In this document: positions 50,825 through 58,814 of the stretch, in pieces | How the letters are laid out: the number at the start of each line of letters is the position of its first letter | How positions within the stretch are numbered: position 1 is the first letter of the stretch | Source: Pseudomonas atagonensis | GTDB taxonomy: Bacteria; Pseudomonadota; Gammaproteobacteria; Pseudomonadales; Pseudomonadaceae | NCBI RefSeq assembly: GCF_011369485.1 | Contig: NZ_VXCA01000031.1 | Coordinates: 20,486-84,485 of the forward strand | Direction of reading: 5' to 3' | DNA length: 64,000 nt | Notes under the pieces: model-generated | What the model was told of the DNA's origin: nothing | Database searches by the model: none | The model's input: only the letters and a program-made list of their open reading frames with translations | Translations under genes and position numbers: made by a program

Positions 50825-52069
50825 ATGCACAGAACTTTAATTACCCTTCGCCCGGTTCAACTCATCGGCTTTTGCTTTGCCATCAGCTTTTTTGAACTGT
50901 TGACTTACATGGCCAGCGACATGGTCATGCCCGCCATGTTGAAGGTCACCGAAGATCTGCACGCCGATGCCCGGCACGTTCCCCATGCCTTCAATCTCTA
51001 CCTGCTCGGTGGGATCTGCTTGCAATGGCTGATCGGCCCTCTCTCCGACCGCTTTGGCCGGCGCCGCCCGTTATTGATGGGGTGCGCACTGTTCGCCCTG
51101 GCCTGCGCCGCTACGTTCATCGCCACCAGTATCGAAGCCTTCAATCTGCTGCGCCTGCTGCAGGGCATGGGCTTGGGCTTTGTGGTGGCCGTCAGTTATC
51201 CCGCGCTACAGGAAGTGTTCTGTGAGGCCGATGCCGTGCGGTTGATGGCGTTGCTCGGCAATGTTGCATTGCTATCGCCCTTGCTCGGGCCATTGCTGGG
51301 CAGTGTGTTGTTGCAATGGTTGAGCTGGCGCGAGCTGTTTCTGGGCCTGAGCCTGGCGGCTGCAGCAACCTGGCTGGGACTTTTCGCCTGCATGCCGGAA
51401 ACCATCAATGTGCAGCGGCGCGACGGCCAACGGCAAGAGCCGATCCCGTTCAATCTGCAACGGGTCGCGCAGCGTTATCTGGCGCTGCTGCGCAATCGCC
51501 GATTCCTCGCGGCCAGTCTGGCTCTGGGCTTGATGAGCTTGCCGTTGATTGCGTGGATCGGCCTCTCACCGTTGTTGCTGATGCACAACCTCGGCTTGCC
51601 GGCAGTGGATTATGGCCTGTGGCAAATTCCAGTATTTCTGGCGGTCATCGCTGGCAACCTGATACTCGATCGGTTGTTGCCCACTCAGTCGCTGACCGAT
51701 CTGATTCGCCTCGCACTCTGGCCGTTCTGTCTCGGTTTACTGTTCCTGATCGCCGCGTCGCTGACAAACGCCCAGCTGCCCTTCATCGTCGCGGCGCTGA
51801 GCGTGTATGCCCTGGGACTGGGCATGAGCAACGCAGCGCTGTACCGGCTCGCGCTGTTCTCCAGCGATGACAGCAAAGGGCTGGTCTCAGCCATGGTCGG
51901 CATGTTGTCCATCGCGGTCATGGGCGCGGGCGGTTCACTCATTGCTGGCATTGGTGGTGGCGCCAGCTTGCAAACCTTCGCGCTTCACGCCGCCCTTGGC
52001 GGGTTGTTATGCCTGCCCTTTCTGCGCGGTTTTTTGCGTGCCCCTTCAACCCCATCGATAAAGGAATAG
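50825..52069 (+). CDS. MdfA/Bcr-type MFS exporter, first gene of the lux-like operon
   Basis: Drug/H+ antiporter-type MFS protein of 414 residues with twelve helices. The acidic motif in helix 1 (ELLTYMASDMVMPAML) is typical of MdfA-like multidrug exporters, and loop 2-3 has GPLSDRFGRRRPLLMG. Motif C occurs in NVALLSPLLGPLLGSVLL. I use the second in-frame ATG because AGGA lies 5 bases ahead of it. The LuxE gene starts two bases after its stop, so it surely belongs with the four enzymes that follow and probably exports their product or gives self-resistance. Confidence 0.9.
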   Translation: MHRTLITLRPVQLIGFCFAISFFELLTYMASDMVMPAMLKVTEDLHADARHVPHAFNLYLLGGICLQWLIGPLSDRFGRRRPLLMGCALFALACAATFIATSIEAFNLLRLLQGMGLGFVVAVSYPALQEVFCEADAVRLMALLGNVALLSPLLGPLLGSVLLQWLSWRELFLGLSLAAAATWLGLFACMPETINVQRRDGQRQEPIPFNLQRVAQRYLALLRNRRFLAASLALGLMSLPLIAWIGLSPLLLMHNLGLPAVDYGLWQIPVFLAVIAGNLILDRLLPTQSLTDLIRLALWPFCLGLLFLIAASLTNAQLPFIVAALSVYALGLGMSNAALYRLALFSSDDSKGLVSAMVGMLSIAVMGAGGSLIAGIGGGASLQTFALHAALGGLLCLPFLRGFLRAPSTPSIKE

Positions 52070-52071
52070 GG

Positions 52072-53202
52072 ATGATTTCCTTACCTCACAGCGATGCGCT
52101 CTGCGCGTTGAAAAACCCTTATTGCCCGGACGCCATGCCTGCTGATCTGTTCGATCACGCCATGGCCGAAATCAGCCTCTTTCACTGTCGGCACACACCG
52201 GGTTACGAGCACTGGCTGAACGCGAACGGTCTGCAGGCAAGCGACCTGCCTCACCTGGATGACTGGTCGCGACTGCCGCCGATCTTCGCCAGTTTCTTCA
52301 AGCAGCAGTTACTGCTCAGCACCTCCGGCGAGGACGCTCTGGAGCTGACCTCCTCCGGCACCAGCGGCCAGAAAAGTCGCATGCGCTACGACGACCGCAG
52401 CATGTCAGGCGCGCAGGCAATGGTCACGCAGATTTTCCGCCACTATGGCTGGGACACGCCTGACGCCCCCTGTAATTACTTGCTCCTGAGCTATGAGCCG
52501 CAGCAGCGCATCAGCCTCGGCACCTCTTACACCGACCAGTTTTTGTGCCGCTTTGCACCGGTCAATCGTGTGGCTTACGCGTTGCGCAGCACCGGCGCCA
52601 GTCATGAATTTGATCCGTTTGGCGTCATCGCCGCTCTGCAAGCCTTTGCCGAAGAGGGCTTGCCGGTGCGGATCTTCGGGTTCCCGGCGTTTCTCTGGCA
52701 GATCCTTGAACGCATGAAAACCAACGGCGTAGCGGACTTGCAACTGCCCGCCGGCTCGCTGTCCTTCTTCGGCGGCGGCTGGAAAACCCAGTCCGCCAGC
52801 GAGATCCCCAAACAGCGACTGTACGCACGTATTGAACAGCAACTGGGCATCGAAATCGCCCGTTGTCGCGATGGCTATGGCGCGGTGGAACACGCCGTGC
52901 CTTATATCGAATGCGCCCGGCATCACTTCCACGTACCGGTGTATTCGAAGGTGTTTATCCGCGATCCCGGTGATTTTTCCGTTCTCGGTCACGGCCATAA
53001 AGGACTGCTCGGTTTTGTCTCGCCGTACATCTCGTCCAGCCCCGCTCACTCAGTGGTGATGAGCGATCTGGCCACCCTGCATCCAGCCGCGAGCTGCGAC
53101 TGCGGTCTGGCCAGCGACTGGTTCGAACTGCATGGCCGTGCCGGCACCGACACCGGCAGAAGCTGCGCGATGGCAGCCGCCGATCTGCTGGGGAGCAACT
53201 GA
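52072..53202 (+). CDS. LuxE-type acyl-protein synthetase
   Basis: Acyl-protein synthetase of 376 residues matching LuxE of the bacterial fatty-acid reductase complex, which activates a carboxylic acid as acyl-AMP and passes it to its own Cys and then to LuxC. Motifs in order: TSSGTSGQKS (93-102, ATP loop), GGGWKT (234-239), DGYGAVEHAVPYIEC (from about 267), FVSPYISSSPAHSVV (315-329), CDCG (342-345), and GRSCAMAA with Cys365, the position of the acylated cysteine in Vibrio LuxE. No luxA, luxB or luxD is present, so light production is not expected. The reading frame starts two bases after the MFS stop. Confidence 0.92.
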   Translation: MISLPHSDALCALKNPYCPDAMPADLFDHAMAEISLFHCRHTPGYEHWLNANGLQASDLPHLDDWSRLPPIFASFFKQQLLLSTSGEDALELTSSGTSGQKSRMRYDDRSMSGAQAMVTQIFRHYGWDTPDAPCNYLLLSYEPQQRISLGTSYTDQFLCRFAPVNRVAYALRSTGASHEFDPFGVIAALQAFAEEGLPVRIFGFPAFLWQILERMKTNGVADLQLPAGSLSFFGGGWKTQSASEIPKQRLYARIEQQLGIEIARCRDGYGAVEHAVPYIECARHHFHVPVYSKVFIRDPGDFSVLGHGHKGLLGFVSPYISSSPAHSVVMSDLATLHPAASCDCGLASDWFELHGRAGTDTGRSCAMAAADLLGSN

Positions 53203-53203
53203 T

Positions 53204-55603
53204 ATGTATCTGATCAATGGAAAACAGCTGAACACAGACCTGGAGCACGCGCTGGACCAATTGCAGCGGGATCTGCCGCAACACCTGAGCACTCCGCTCA
53301 AAAGCAGCACAGTGATCAGCGCCGCGACTCGATTCGCCGAGCGACTGCGGGCAGGCTCATTAATACAGACACTGGACGATGACCAGCGTCAGGCGCTGAT
53401 CGAGTTCTGTTGCCCCGAATCTCTGCGCACGAAAATCCAGCGCGAACTCGGTAACCAACCTGACTCTCTGCGTCGTTTCGATTACCGCCAACCGCGTTAC
53501 GAACAATGGAGCCCGCTCGGGTTGGTGGTGCATGTCACGCCCGGCAATGCACCGCTGTTGGCATTCTGCGCGATGCTGGAAAGCCTGTTGGCGGGCAACG
53601 TCAACTGGTTGCGCCCCAGCAGCAGCGACGCCGGGCTGACGGCGGATTTGCTGCACGCGCTGGTGCAGTGCGATGAGAGCGGCCAACTTGGTGGCTACGT
53701 TGCGGTGCTGCCGGTGCCCACCGCGCAGATTGCACCGCTGTGCAAACTGGCCAACGCGGTCTCCGCCTGGGGAGGCGAGTCGGCGCTGCATGCGATTCGC
53801 CAACAACTCCCGCCAGGTTGCCGCTGGATTGATTGGGGCCATCGCATCAGCTTCGTCTACCTGACGCCGGACGCCGCCTCGCCGCAAGCGCTGGAGGCGA
53901 TCGTCGATGAGGTGTGCCGACTGGATCAACAAGCCTGTTCCAGTCCGCAATGGCTGTTGGTCGACAGTGATGACCCGGCGCTGCTGCGCGGCCTCGGCGA
54001 GCAACTGGCCGAGGCATTCCAACGCCGGGCCGGGCAGTGGCCGGCTCTGCTGCCGAGCCTTCAGGAAGCCTCGCAAATCACCACGCACGTGGCGATGGAA
54101 CGTCTGGCGCAAAGCTTTTGCGGGCACACCGGACAGGTCTGGAGCGAACCGGGTTGGCGGGTGATCTGGGGCCATGATCAGCACCTGCAACCGTCGCCGC
54201 TGTTTCGCAGCCTGTTGCTCAAACCGCTGCCTCGCTCAGCACTCACCAGTACGCTGTTGAAGTGGCGCAACGTCCTGCAAAGCTGTGCGCTGGTGTGCCC
54301 TGAAGCGCAAACCGCCGAGCTGTCGCGTACCCTGACCGCCGCCGGGGTCACGCGCATTACCGCCATTGAGGCGATCCACGACGGTTACGCCGGCGAGCCG
54401 CACGACGGTGTCTACGCGCTGCAACGCCTGAGCCGGCGCGTCTCGGTCAGCCTGTCGGCAAAGGTTCTGCCCTTGCAGGCCGCGCTCGATGCACCACCCG
54501 GTCCGCCGCCACTGGCAGGCTTGCCGATCATGACCAAAGACGCTTTCGTCGCACGGCCGATCAAACCGGCCGCGCAGGTGCATTTCCGCTCGGGCGGCAG
54601 CAGCGGCGCGCCGGTGTTGTCGGCTTTCAGCCATGACGACTTCAATCGCCAGATGCGCGCTACCGCCGACGGTTTGTTCGCAGCAGGCCTCGACCCGAGC
54701 GACGACCGGGTGATGAACCTGTTCTTCTGCGGTGGCTTGTACGGCGGTTTCATCAGTTTCAACAAAGTGCTCGAACTGATGGGCGCCACGCACTGGCCGA
54801 TGGGCGCGCCACTCGATGACGACTACAGCGAGATTGCGCAAGTAATCGTCGATCAACGCGTGACGATGCTGATCGGTATGCCGAGCACGATACATCGCCT
54901 GTTCCTCAACGAACGGACGCGGCTGCAGGCTTACGGCGCGATCAAGAAAGTCTTTCTCGGCGGCGAACACCTCAATGCGCAAAGCTGCGAATTACTGCGT
55001 AGTTGCGGCGTGACTGAAATCCGCTCGGCGATTTACGGCAGCGTCGATGCCGGCCCTCTCGGACACGCCTGCAAAAACAGCGGCGACGGCGTCTTCCATC
55101 TGATGAGCGATACCCAGCACCTGGAAATTGTCGACTTTAACCGGGATATTCCGGTGAACGACGGCGAAGTCGGCCGTTTGCTGTTCACCTCGACTGCGCG
55201 GGAAGGCCAGGACGTTGTGCGCTATGACGTCGGCGACAGCGGTCGCTGGCTGCATGGCCTTTGCACATGCGGCCTGACATCACCGCGATTCGAACTGTTG
55301 CAGCGTCACGGCAAGCTGATTCGCATCGGCACCGATTTCATTTCTCTGAGTGAGCTATCGCTGAGGCTGGAAACGCCATTCCAACTGGTTCTCGATTACG
55401 CCTGCGACGGCCGTGAACGCATGCGCGTGCGCAGTGAGCGCGACGCGGCAGATGTGCTGACTCGGCTGTCGGGGTACCCGACGCTGGCATTGTTGCTCGA
55501 AACCGGCCTGCTGGTGATGGAAGTTGAAACTTGCGCAGCCGAACACTTCACCCGCAACAGGCACAGCGGCAAGACACCTTTATTGATTGATGCCCGGCGC
55601 TGA
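53204..55603 (+). CDS. LuxC acyl reductase fused to a PaaK/EhpF-like adenylation domain
   Basis: Two-domain enzyme of 799 residues. The N-terminal part (about 1-415) is a LuxC/acyl-CoA reductase with the nucleotide-binding HVTPGNAPLLAF (110-121) and the catalytic QQACSSPQ, Cys245. The C-terminal part (about 440-799) is an ANL adenylate-forming domain of the phenylacetate-CoA-ligase type: FRSGGSSGAP (461-470), IYGSVDAG (610-617), RYDVGDSG (673-680), CTCG (687-690) and RHGKLIRIGTD (701-711). A single chain could thus activate a carboxylic acid and reduce it to an aldehyde. LuxC and LuxE are normally separate. It starts one base after the LuxE stop. Confidence 0.88.
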   Translation: MYLINGKQLNTDLEHALDQLQRDLPQHLSTPLKSSTVISAATRFAERLRAGSLIQTLDDDQRQALIEFCCPESLRTKIQRELGNQPDSLRRFDYRQPRYEQWSPLGLVVHVTPGNAPLLAFCAMLESLLAGNVNWLRPSSSDAGLTADLLHALVQCDESGQLGGYVAVLPVPTAQIAPLCKLANAVSAWGGESALHAIRQQLPPGCRWIDWGHRISFVYLTPDAASPQALEAIVDEVCRLDQQACSSPQWLLVDSDDPALLRGLGEQLAEAFQRRAGQWPALLPSLQEASQITTHVAMERLAQSFCGHTGQVWSEPGWRVIWGHDQHLQPSPLFRSLLLKPLPRSALTSTLLKWRNVLQSCALVCPEAQTAELSRTLTAAGVTRITAIEAIHDGYAGEPHDGVYALQRLSRRVSVSLSAKVLPLQAALDAPPGPPPLAGLPIMTKDAFVARPIKPAAQVHFRSGGSSGAPVLSAFSHDDFNRQMRATADGLFAAGLDPSDDRVMNLFFCGGLYGGFISFNKVLELMGATHWPMGAPLDDDYSEIAQVIVDQRVTMLIGMPSTIHRLFLNERTRLQAYGAIKKVFLGGEHLNAQSCELLRSCGVTEIRSAIYGSVDAGPLGHACKNSGDGVFHLMSDTQHLEIVDFNRDIPVNDGEVGRLLFTSTAREGQDVVRYDVGDSGRWLHGLCTCGLTSPRFELLQRHGKLIRIGTDFISLSELSLRLETPFQLVLDYACDGRERMRVRSERDAADVLTRLSGYPTLALLLETGLLVMEVETCAAEHFTRNRHSGKTPLLIDARR

Positions 55604-55647
55604 TCAGGCGCTGCGGACTCAACAAGCATTTTTTAATAGAGAACACT

Positions 55648-56934
55648 ATGCAATTCGAACAGTTAAACGAGCTGGTGAACTTCGCTCGGCAACATTCGCC
55701 TTATTTCAAACAGCACTACTCAGGCATCAGTGAATCAATCACCGCGATCGCAGAATTGCCGTTAATTAACCCCTCCGAATATTGGCAAAACAGTCAGATC
55801 CTGAACCAATGGCCAGTGCTGACTGCTTCGCCAGCGCAGGCACTGGTATTCAAGACCGGCGGCTCGACCAGCGCCGGCAAACTCTCGGTGTATACCCGTG
55901 AGGAATGGCACAGGCTAGTGAGCGATTTTGGTCGCGGCCTTACCACGCAGTTCAAACCGGCAGACCGTGTGGCAAATCTTTTCTTCGCCGGCGATTTGTA
56001 TGCCAGCTTCCTGTTTATCCACGATGCCCTCGCCTATGTCGCTGAAGACATCACCGAGTTCCCGTTCACGGGTCAGGTCGCCAACGAAGAGCTGGCCGAG
56101 GCGATTGTTCAGCACAACATCAATGTGCTCGCAGGTGTGCCGGCGCAACTGTTGACGTTCGCCAGCGGGCTCCTGCGTCAGGGGCAAGTACTGACCGGCG
56201 TCGACACCGTGCTCTTCGGAGGTGAAAGCTTGTTCGCCGCGCAACGGCAGATCCTCAGCCAGGTTTTCCCCAACGCGCGAATCGCGTCCATCGGTTACGC
56301 CAGCGTCGATGCCGGCTTCATCGGCAGCAGCCACCGCGACTGTAATGAAGGCGAACACCGCTCCCCGGACGGCCACGCTTTGATCGAAATCATCGACGAG
56401 CACACCGGCGAGTTGATCGATACCTGCGGGCGCAGCGGTCAGTTGGTTTTGACCAATCCGCAGCGTCGTTTGATGCCGCTGATTCGCTACCCGGTCGGAG
56501 ATCGCGCCTGCTGGCTAGAGCCCGTGGGCACGGCTATGCGCAAGTTTGCCCTGATGGGTCGCAGCGCCAGCAGTCAGCGGGTGCGTGTGGGCATTCTGTC
56601 GCTGATTCCCGAGGAGATCGGCGCATGTGTTCAGACCTGCACGGCCAGTGACCACTGGCAATTGCTCATCGAGCAAGCGGCGCACAAGGATGTCTTGATC
56701 CTTAAATGGGTACCGGCTGCAACTTCTCCGGCACACGGCGATGCCGAGCGGGCCTTACTGGCGAGACTGATCGAGGATTATTCCTTGATCGAGCAACTGC
56801 AAGCGCAGCAATTGCTGGAGTTGCACATTCAAACCTGCACCCTTGAAGATCTGGCACGCCATCCGCGCTCGGGCAAATGTCTGCGCGTGCATGATCTGCG
56901 TCGCTATGACGAGCCGACGACGGAGGCTGCGTAA
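55648..56934 (+). CDS. stand-alone PaaK/EhpF-like adenylation protein
   Basis: ANL-type acid-activating protein of 428 residues, paralogous to the C-terminal half of the preceding fusion. They share the plan FKTGGSTSAGK (68-78, ATP loop), NLFFAGDLYASF, GVPAQLLTF, VLFGGESL, GYASVDAG (216-223), RYPVGD (280-285) and LMGRSASSQRV, plus a similar end, HPRSGKCLRVHD versus RHSGKTPLLID in the fusion. The paired activators resemble EhpF, which activates a phenazine carboxylate for reduction by a LuxC-like partner in Pantoea. The start is preceded by a 44-base gap, and the stop overlaps the GNAT start. Confidence 0.85.
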   Translation: MQFEQLNELVNFARQHSPYFKQHYSGISESITAIAELPLINPSEYWQNSQILNQWPVLTASPAQALVFKTGGSTSAGKLSVYTREEWHRLVSDFGRGLTTQFKPADRVANLFFAGDLYASFLFIHDALAYVAEDITEFPFTGQVANEELAEAIVQHNINVLAGVPAQLLTFASGLLRQGQVLTGVDTVLFGGESLFAAQRQILSQVFPNARIASIGYASVDAGFIGSSHRDCNEGEHRSPDGHALIEIIDEHTGELIDTCGRSGQLVLTNPQRRLMPLIRYPVGDRACWLEPVGTAMRKFALMGRSASSQRVRVGILSLIPEEIGACVQTCTASDHWQLLIEQAAHKDVLILKWVPAATSPAHGDAERALLARLIEDYSLIEQLQAQQLLELHIQTCTLEDLARHPRSGKCLRVHDLRRYDEPTTEAA

Positions 56935-57845
56935 TGGAGCACCTGATCATTCGCAACTACCGCAATACCGATGCACCGGCACTCAGCCAATTGTTCCGCG
57001 ATGTGTACGCCGATCATTACGTGCAACCCCATGTCTATCTGCCAAACCTGATCAAGCAGAATCACGCTGACAGGTACTGGCACTCGCTGGTAGCCGTGTC
57101 CGGCGAACGACTCCTCGGCCACGCTGCGTTACTGCGTGAGCAGGATTCCACCTGCGCGGAACTGGCGTTGAGTGTGGTACATCCGGACAGCCGTGGGATG
57201 AACATCGCGACGCGGCTAGGCCAGCAATTGTTGATTCACGCGCAGGCGCTGGGCTGTCGCGCAGTCACGATCAAGCAGGTGACCCAGCACCCTTACACGC
57301 AACGTATGGCCTGCCATCTCGGTTTTCACAACACCGGTCTGTTGCCGGATTACGTGCCCTCCCCGTTTGGCAGCGCCACGCCGGAGTCAGTCGTTTTGGG
57401 CTACCGGGAGATTGACGAGTACCGACGCCCGTTGCCGGATCTGGCATGGCCCGACAGTTGCGCAGACCTCATGCGGCATCTGTGCGGTGTGTTCGGCACA
57501 CAGACTCGCACGGCTCGCTGGCAGGGCGCGCCGATTCAACTCGAACACCACGCAAACCGTTACGACATGCTGCTCAAGAACCTTAACGGCGGACTGCTTG
57601 AGCAATTGCGACACCTGCCGGACCAATGGCTGATTTCCATCAGACTACAATTGTCACGACACTTCGCTGACGACCACCTCAGGCTGACCGCCATAGGTTT
57701 TGTTTTCACCGGACTGGCGCCCGCCGAGGGCACGAATGAGGGGTGGCTGGCATTGTTTCACCGTGGCCTGCGCAAATGTGCGCTGACCTTGCATTGCCCG
57801 CACGCGCAACACCTGCATGAAGACATCCAGCGACAGATCGCTTAG
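56934..57845 (+). CDS. GNAT acyltransferase with long C-terminal extension
   Basis: Protein of 303 residues. A GNAT fold fills about the first 150 residues: IIRNYRNTDAPALSQLFRDVY, the core strand CAELALSVVHPDSRGMNIATRLGQQLL with the acyl-CoA loop, and QHPYTQRMACHLGFHNTGLLPDYV. The remaining 150 residues include RTARWQGAPIQLEHHANRYDML and HLHEDIQRQIA and match no domain I know. The ATG shares its A with the preceding stop codon (TAATG), so it is translationally coupled. It probably N-acylates or O-acylates the operon's product or an amine partner. A strong terminator closes the operon. Confidence 0.85.
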   Translation: MEHLIIRNYRNTDAPALSQLFRDVYADHYVQPHVYLPNLIKQNHADRYWHSLVAVSGERLLGHAALLREQDSTCAELALSVVHPDSRGMNIATRLGQQLLIHAQALGCRAVTIKQVTQHPYTQRMACHLGFHNTGLLPDYVPSPFGSATPESVVLGYREIDEYRRPLPDLAWPDSCADLMRHLCGVFGTQTRTARWQGAPIQLEHHANRYDMLLKNLNGGLLEQLRHLPDQWLISIRLQLSRHFADDHLRLTAIGFVFTGLAPAEGTNEGWLALFHRGLRKCALTLHCPHAQHLHEDIQRQIA

Positions 57846-57856
57846 CTCGACAAAAG

Positions 57857-57889
57857 AAAAGGCCCGTTCTGCAACAGAACGGGCCTTTT
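57857..57889. terminator. bidirectional terminator closing the lux-like operon
   Basis: AAAAGGCCCGTTCTG-CAA-CAGAACGGGCCTTTT is a perfect 15-bp stem between convergent genes. Confidence 0.95.
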
Positions 57890-57899
57890 GCTACAGCGA

Positions 57900-58433
57900 T
57901 CAAGCCTTGGCGCTGACACCTTTGTCGGTGGGCGCCGTACGACCATTGCCCATGCCGTAAGTCTTGAGATTCTGCAGCACGTAGATGGCTTTTTTGTATT
58001 CGGGGATCAGCATAGAGGCGTACTTGTCGCCCTTGATGCTATTGGTCTGGATGGTATCCAGTTGCACCGCGAAATACTCCAGCGCATTGAACTTGGCGTC
58101 GACATCTTCCGGTGTGCCGAAACGATCGAACTTGCCACCCGCCTTTTGCAACGTCATTGCCGTGATGTCAGAGATCAACCCTTTGCCGCGCAGAAAGGCA
58201 CTGAGGTTGCCGAGTTGTTTCACTGACACGTTTTCCGGGTCAAAACCCTTGACGTTCTTGTGCAGTTTTTGCCGATCCATCTCGGCGATGTTGAGCGCGT
58301 TCGGGTCGTTGCCGACCAGCGCCAGCATCTGCTTGACCTTGGCACTTTGAGAAACAGGTTTGGTGCGGTTGCCGGTGTCCTGCACCAACAGACCTGCCTT
58401 GCTTTGCCAGGCGCCGGTGTATCCGATAGTCAT
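57900..58433 (-). CDS. conserved Pseudomonas protein, unknown
   Basis: Protein of 177 residues starting MTIGYTGAWQSKAGLLVQDTGNRTKPVSQSAKVKQML. It has no signal peptide, helix bundle pattern or cysteine, and is mostly helical with many Lys, Asn and Asp (FDPENVSVKQLGNLSAFLRGKGLI, KYASMLIPEYKKAIYVLQNL). The N-terminal style, without secretion signal but rich in polar residues, is seen in type III or VI substrates, though nothing here proves that. ACGGAG precedes the ATG. I do not recognise the family. Confidence 0.7.
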   Translation of the reverse strand: MTIGYTGAWQSKAGLLVQDTGNRTKPVSQSAKVKQMLALVGNDPNALNIAEMDRQKLHKNVKGFDPENVSVKQLGNLSAFLRGKGLISDITAMTLQKAGGKFDRFGTPEDVDAKFNALEYFAVQLDTIQTNSIKGDKYASMLIPEYKKAIYVLQNLKTYGMGNGRTAPTDKGVSAKA

Positions 58434-58814
58434 GGTCGAGCTCCGTGTAAGTCGAACATGAAAAATCTCCTTATTGATCGACTGAATGGGCGCGAGTATC
58501 TGCTGGCCAAGAGGTGGCACCAACCGTTTTCTCAATTCTTTTACAATTTTTGTACATTCACGATACAAACCGTCAAATGCCCGTCGTTATTGGCCCAAAG
58601 CAAGGCCGGATCTATGTAGATATTGGAATTAATGCTCTAACGAACCAATTGGTTAGTTCCTCTGTATCAATGGCGATACACGCCATTTATCGACTGTTGG
58701 CGTTCTTGGACGAAAGTACCTAAAGCTTCTCCATTCGCCGACGATAGCTATCTATACCTGCGCCGTTTTCGCCCTCCCCGACAATAAAAAATCGCACCAC
58801 AAGGACCGGTTTCC
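58434..58814. other. AT-rich intergenic region with a doubtful small frame
   Basis: These 381 bases are much richer in A and T than the surroundings. Apart from the 48-codon frame listed below and the promoters of both neighbouring genes I see nothing definite; no hairpin with a T run and no tRNA. Confidence 0.4.
58577..58723 (+). CDS. doubtful 48-residue small protein
   Basis: An open frame of 48 codons reading MPVVIGPKQGRIYVDIGINA and then SVSMAIHAIYRLLAFLDES, with plausible soluble composition, low-GC codons unlike its neighbours and no good ribosome site (only AAACCGTC ahead). It could be a remnant of transferred DNA or a real small gene. Confidence 0.25.
   Translation: MPVVIGPKQGRIYVDIGINALTNQLVSSSVSMAIHAIYRLLAFLDEST

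Noticed and set aside
50825..57845. Bioluminescence operon
   Set aside because: LuxC- and LuxE-type genes are present but there is no luxA, luxB, luxD or flavin reductase, and the ligase and GNAT genes do not belong to light production.
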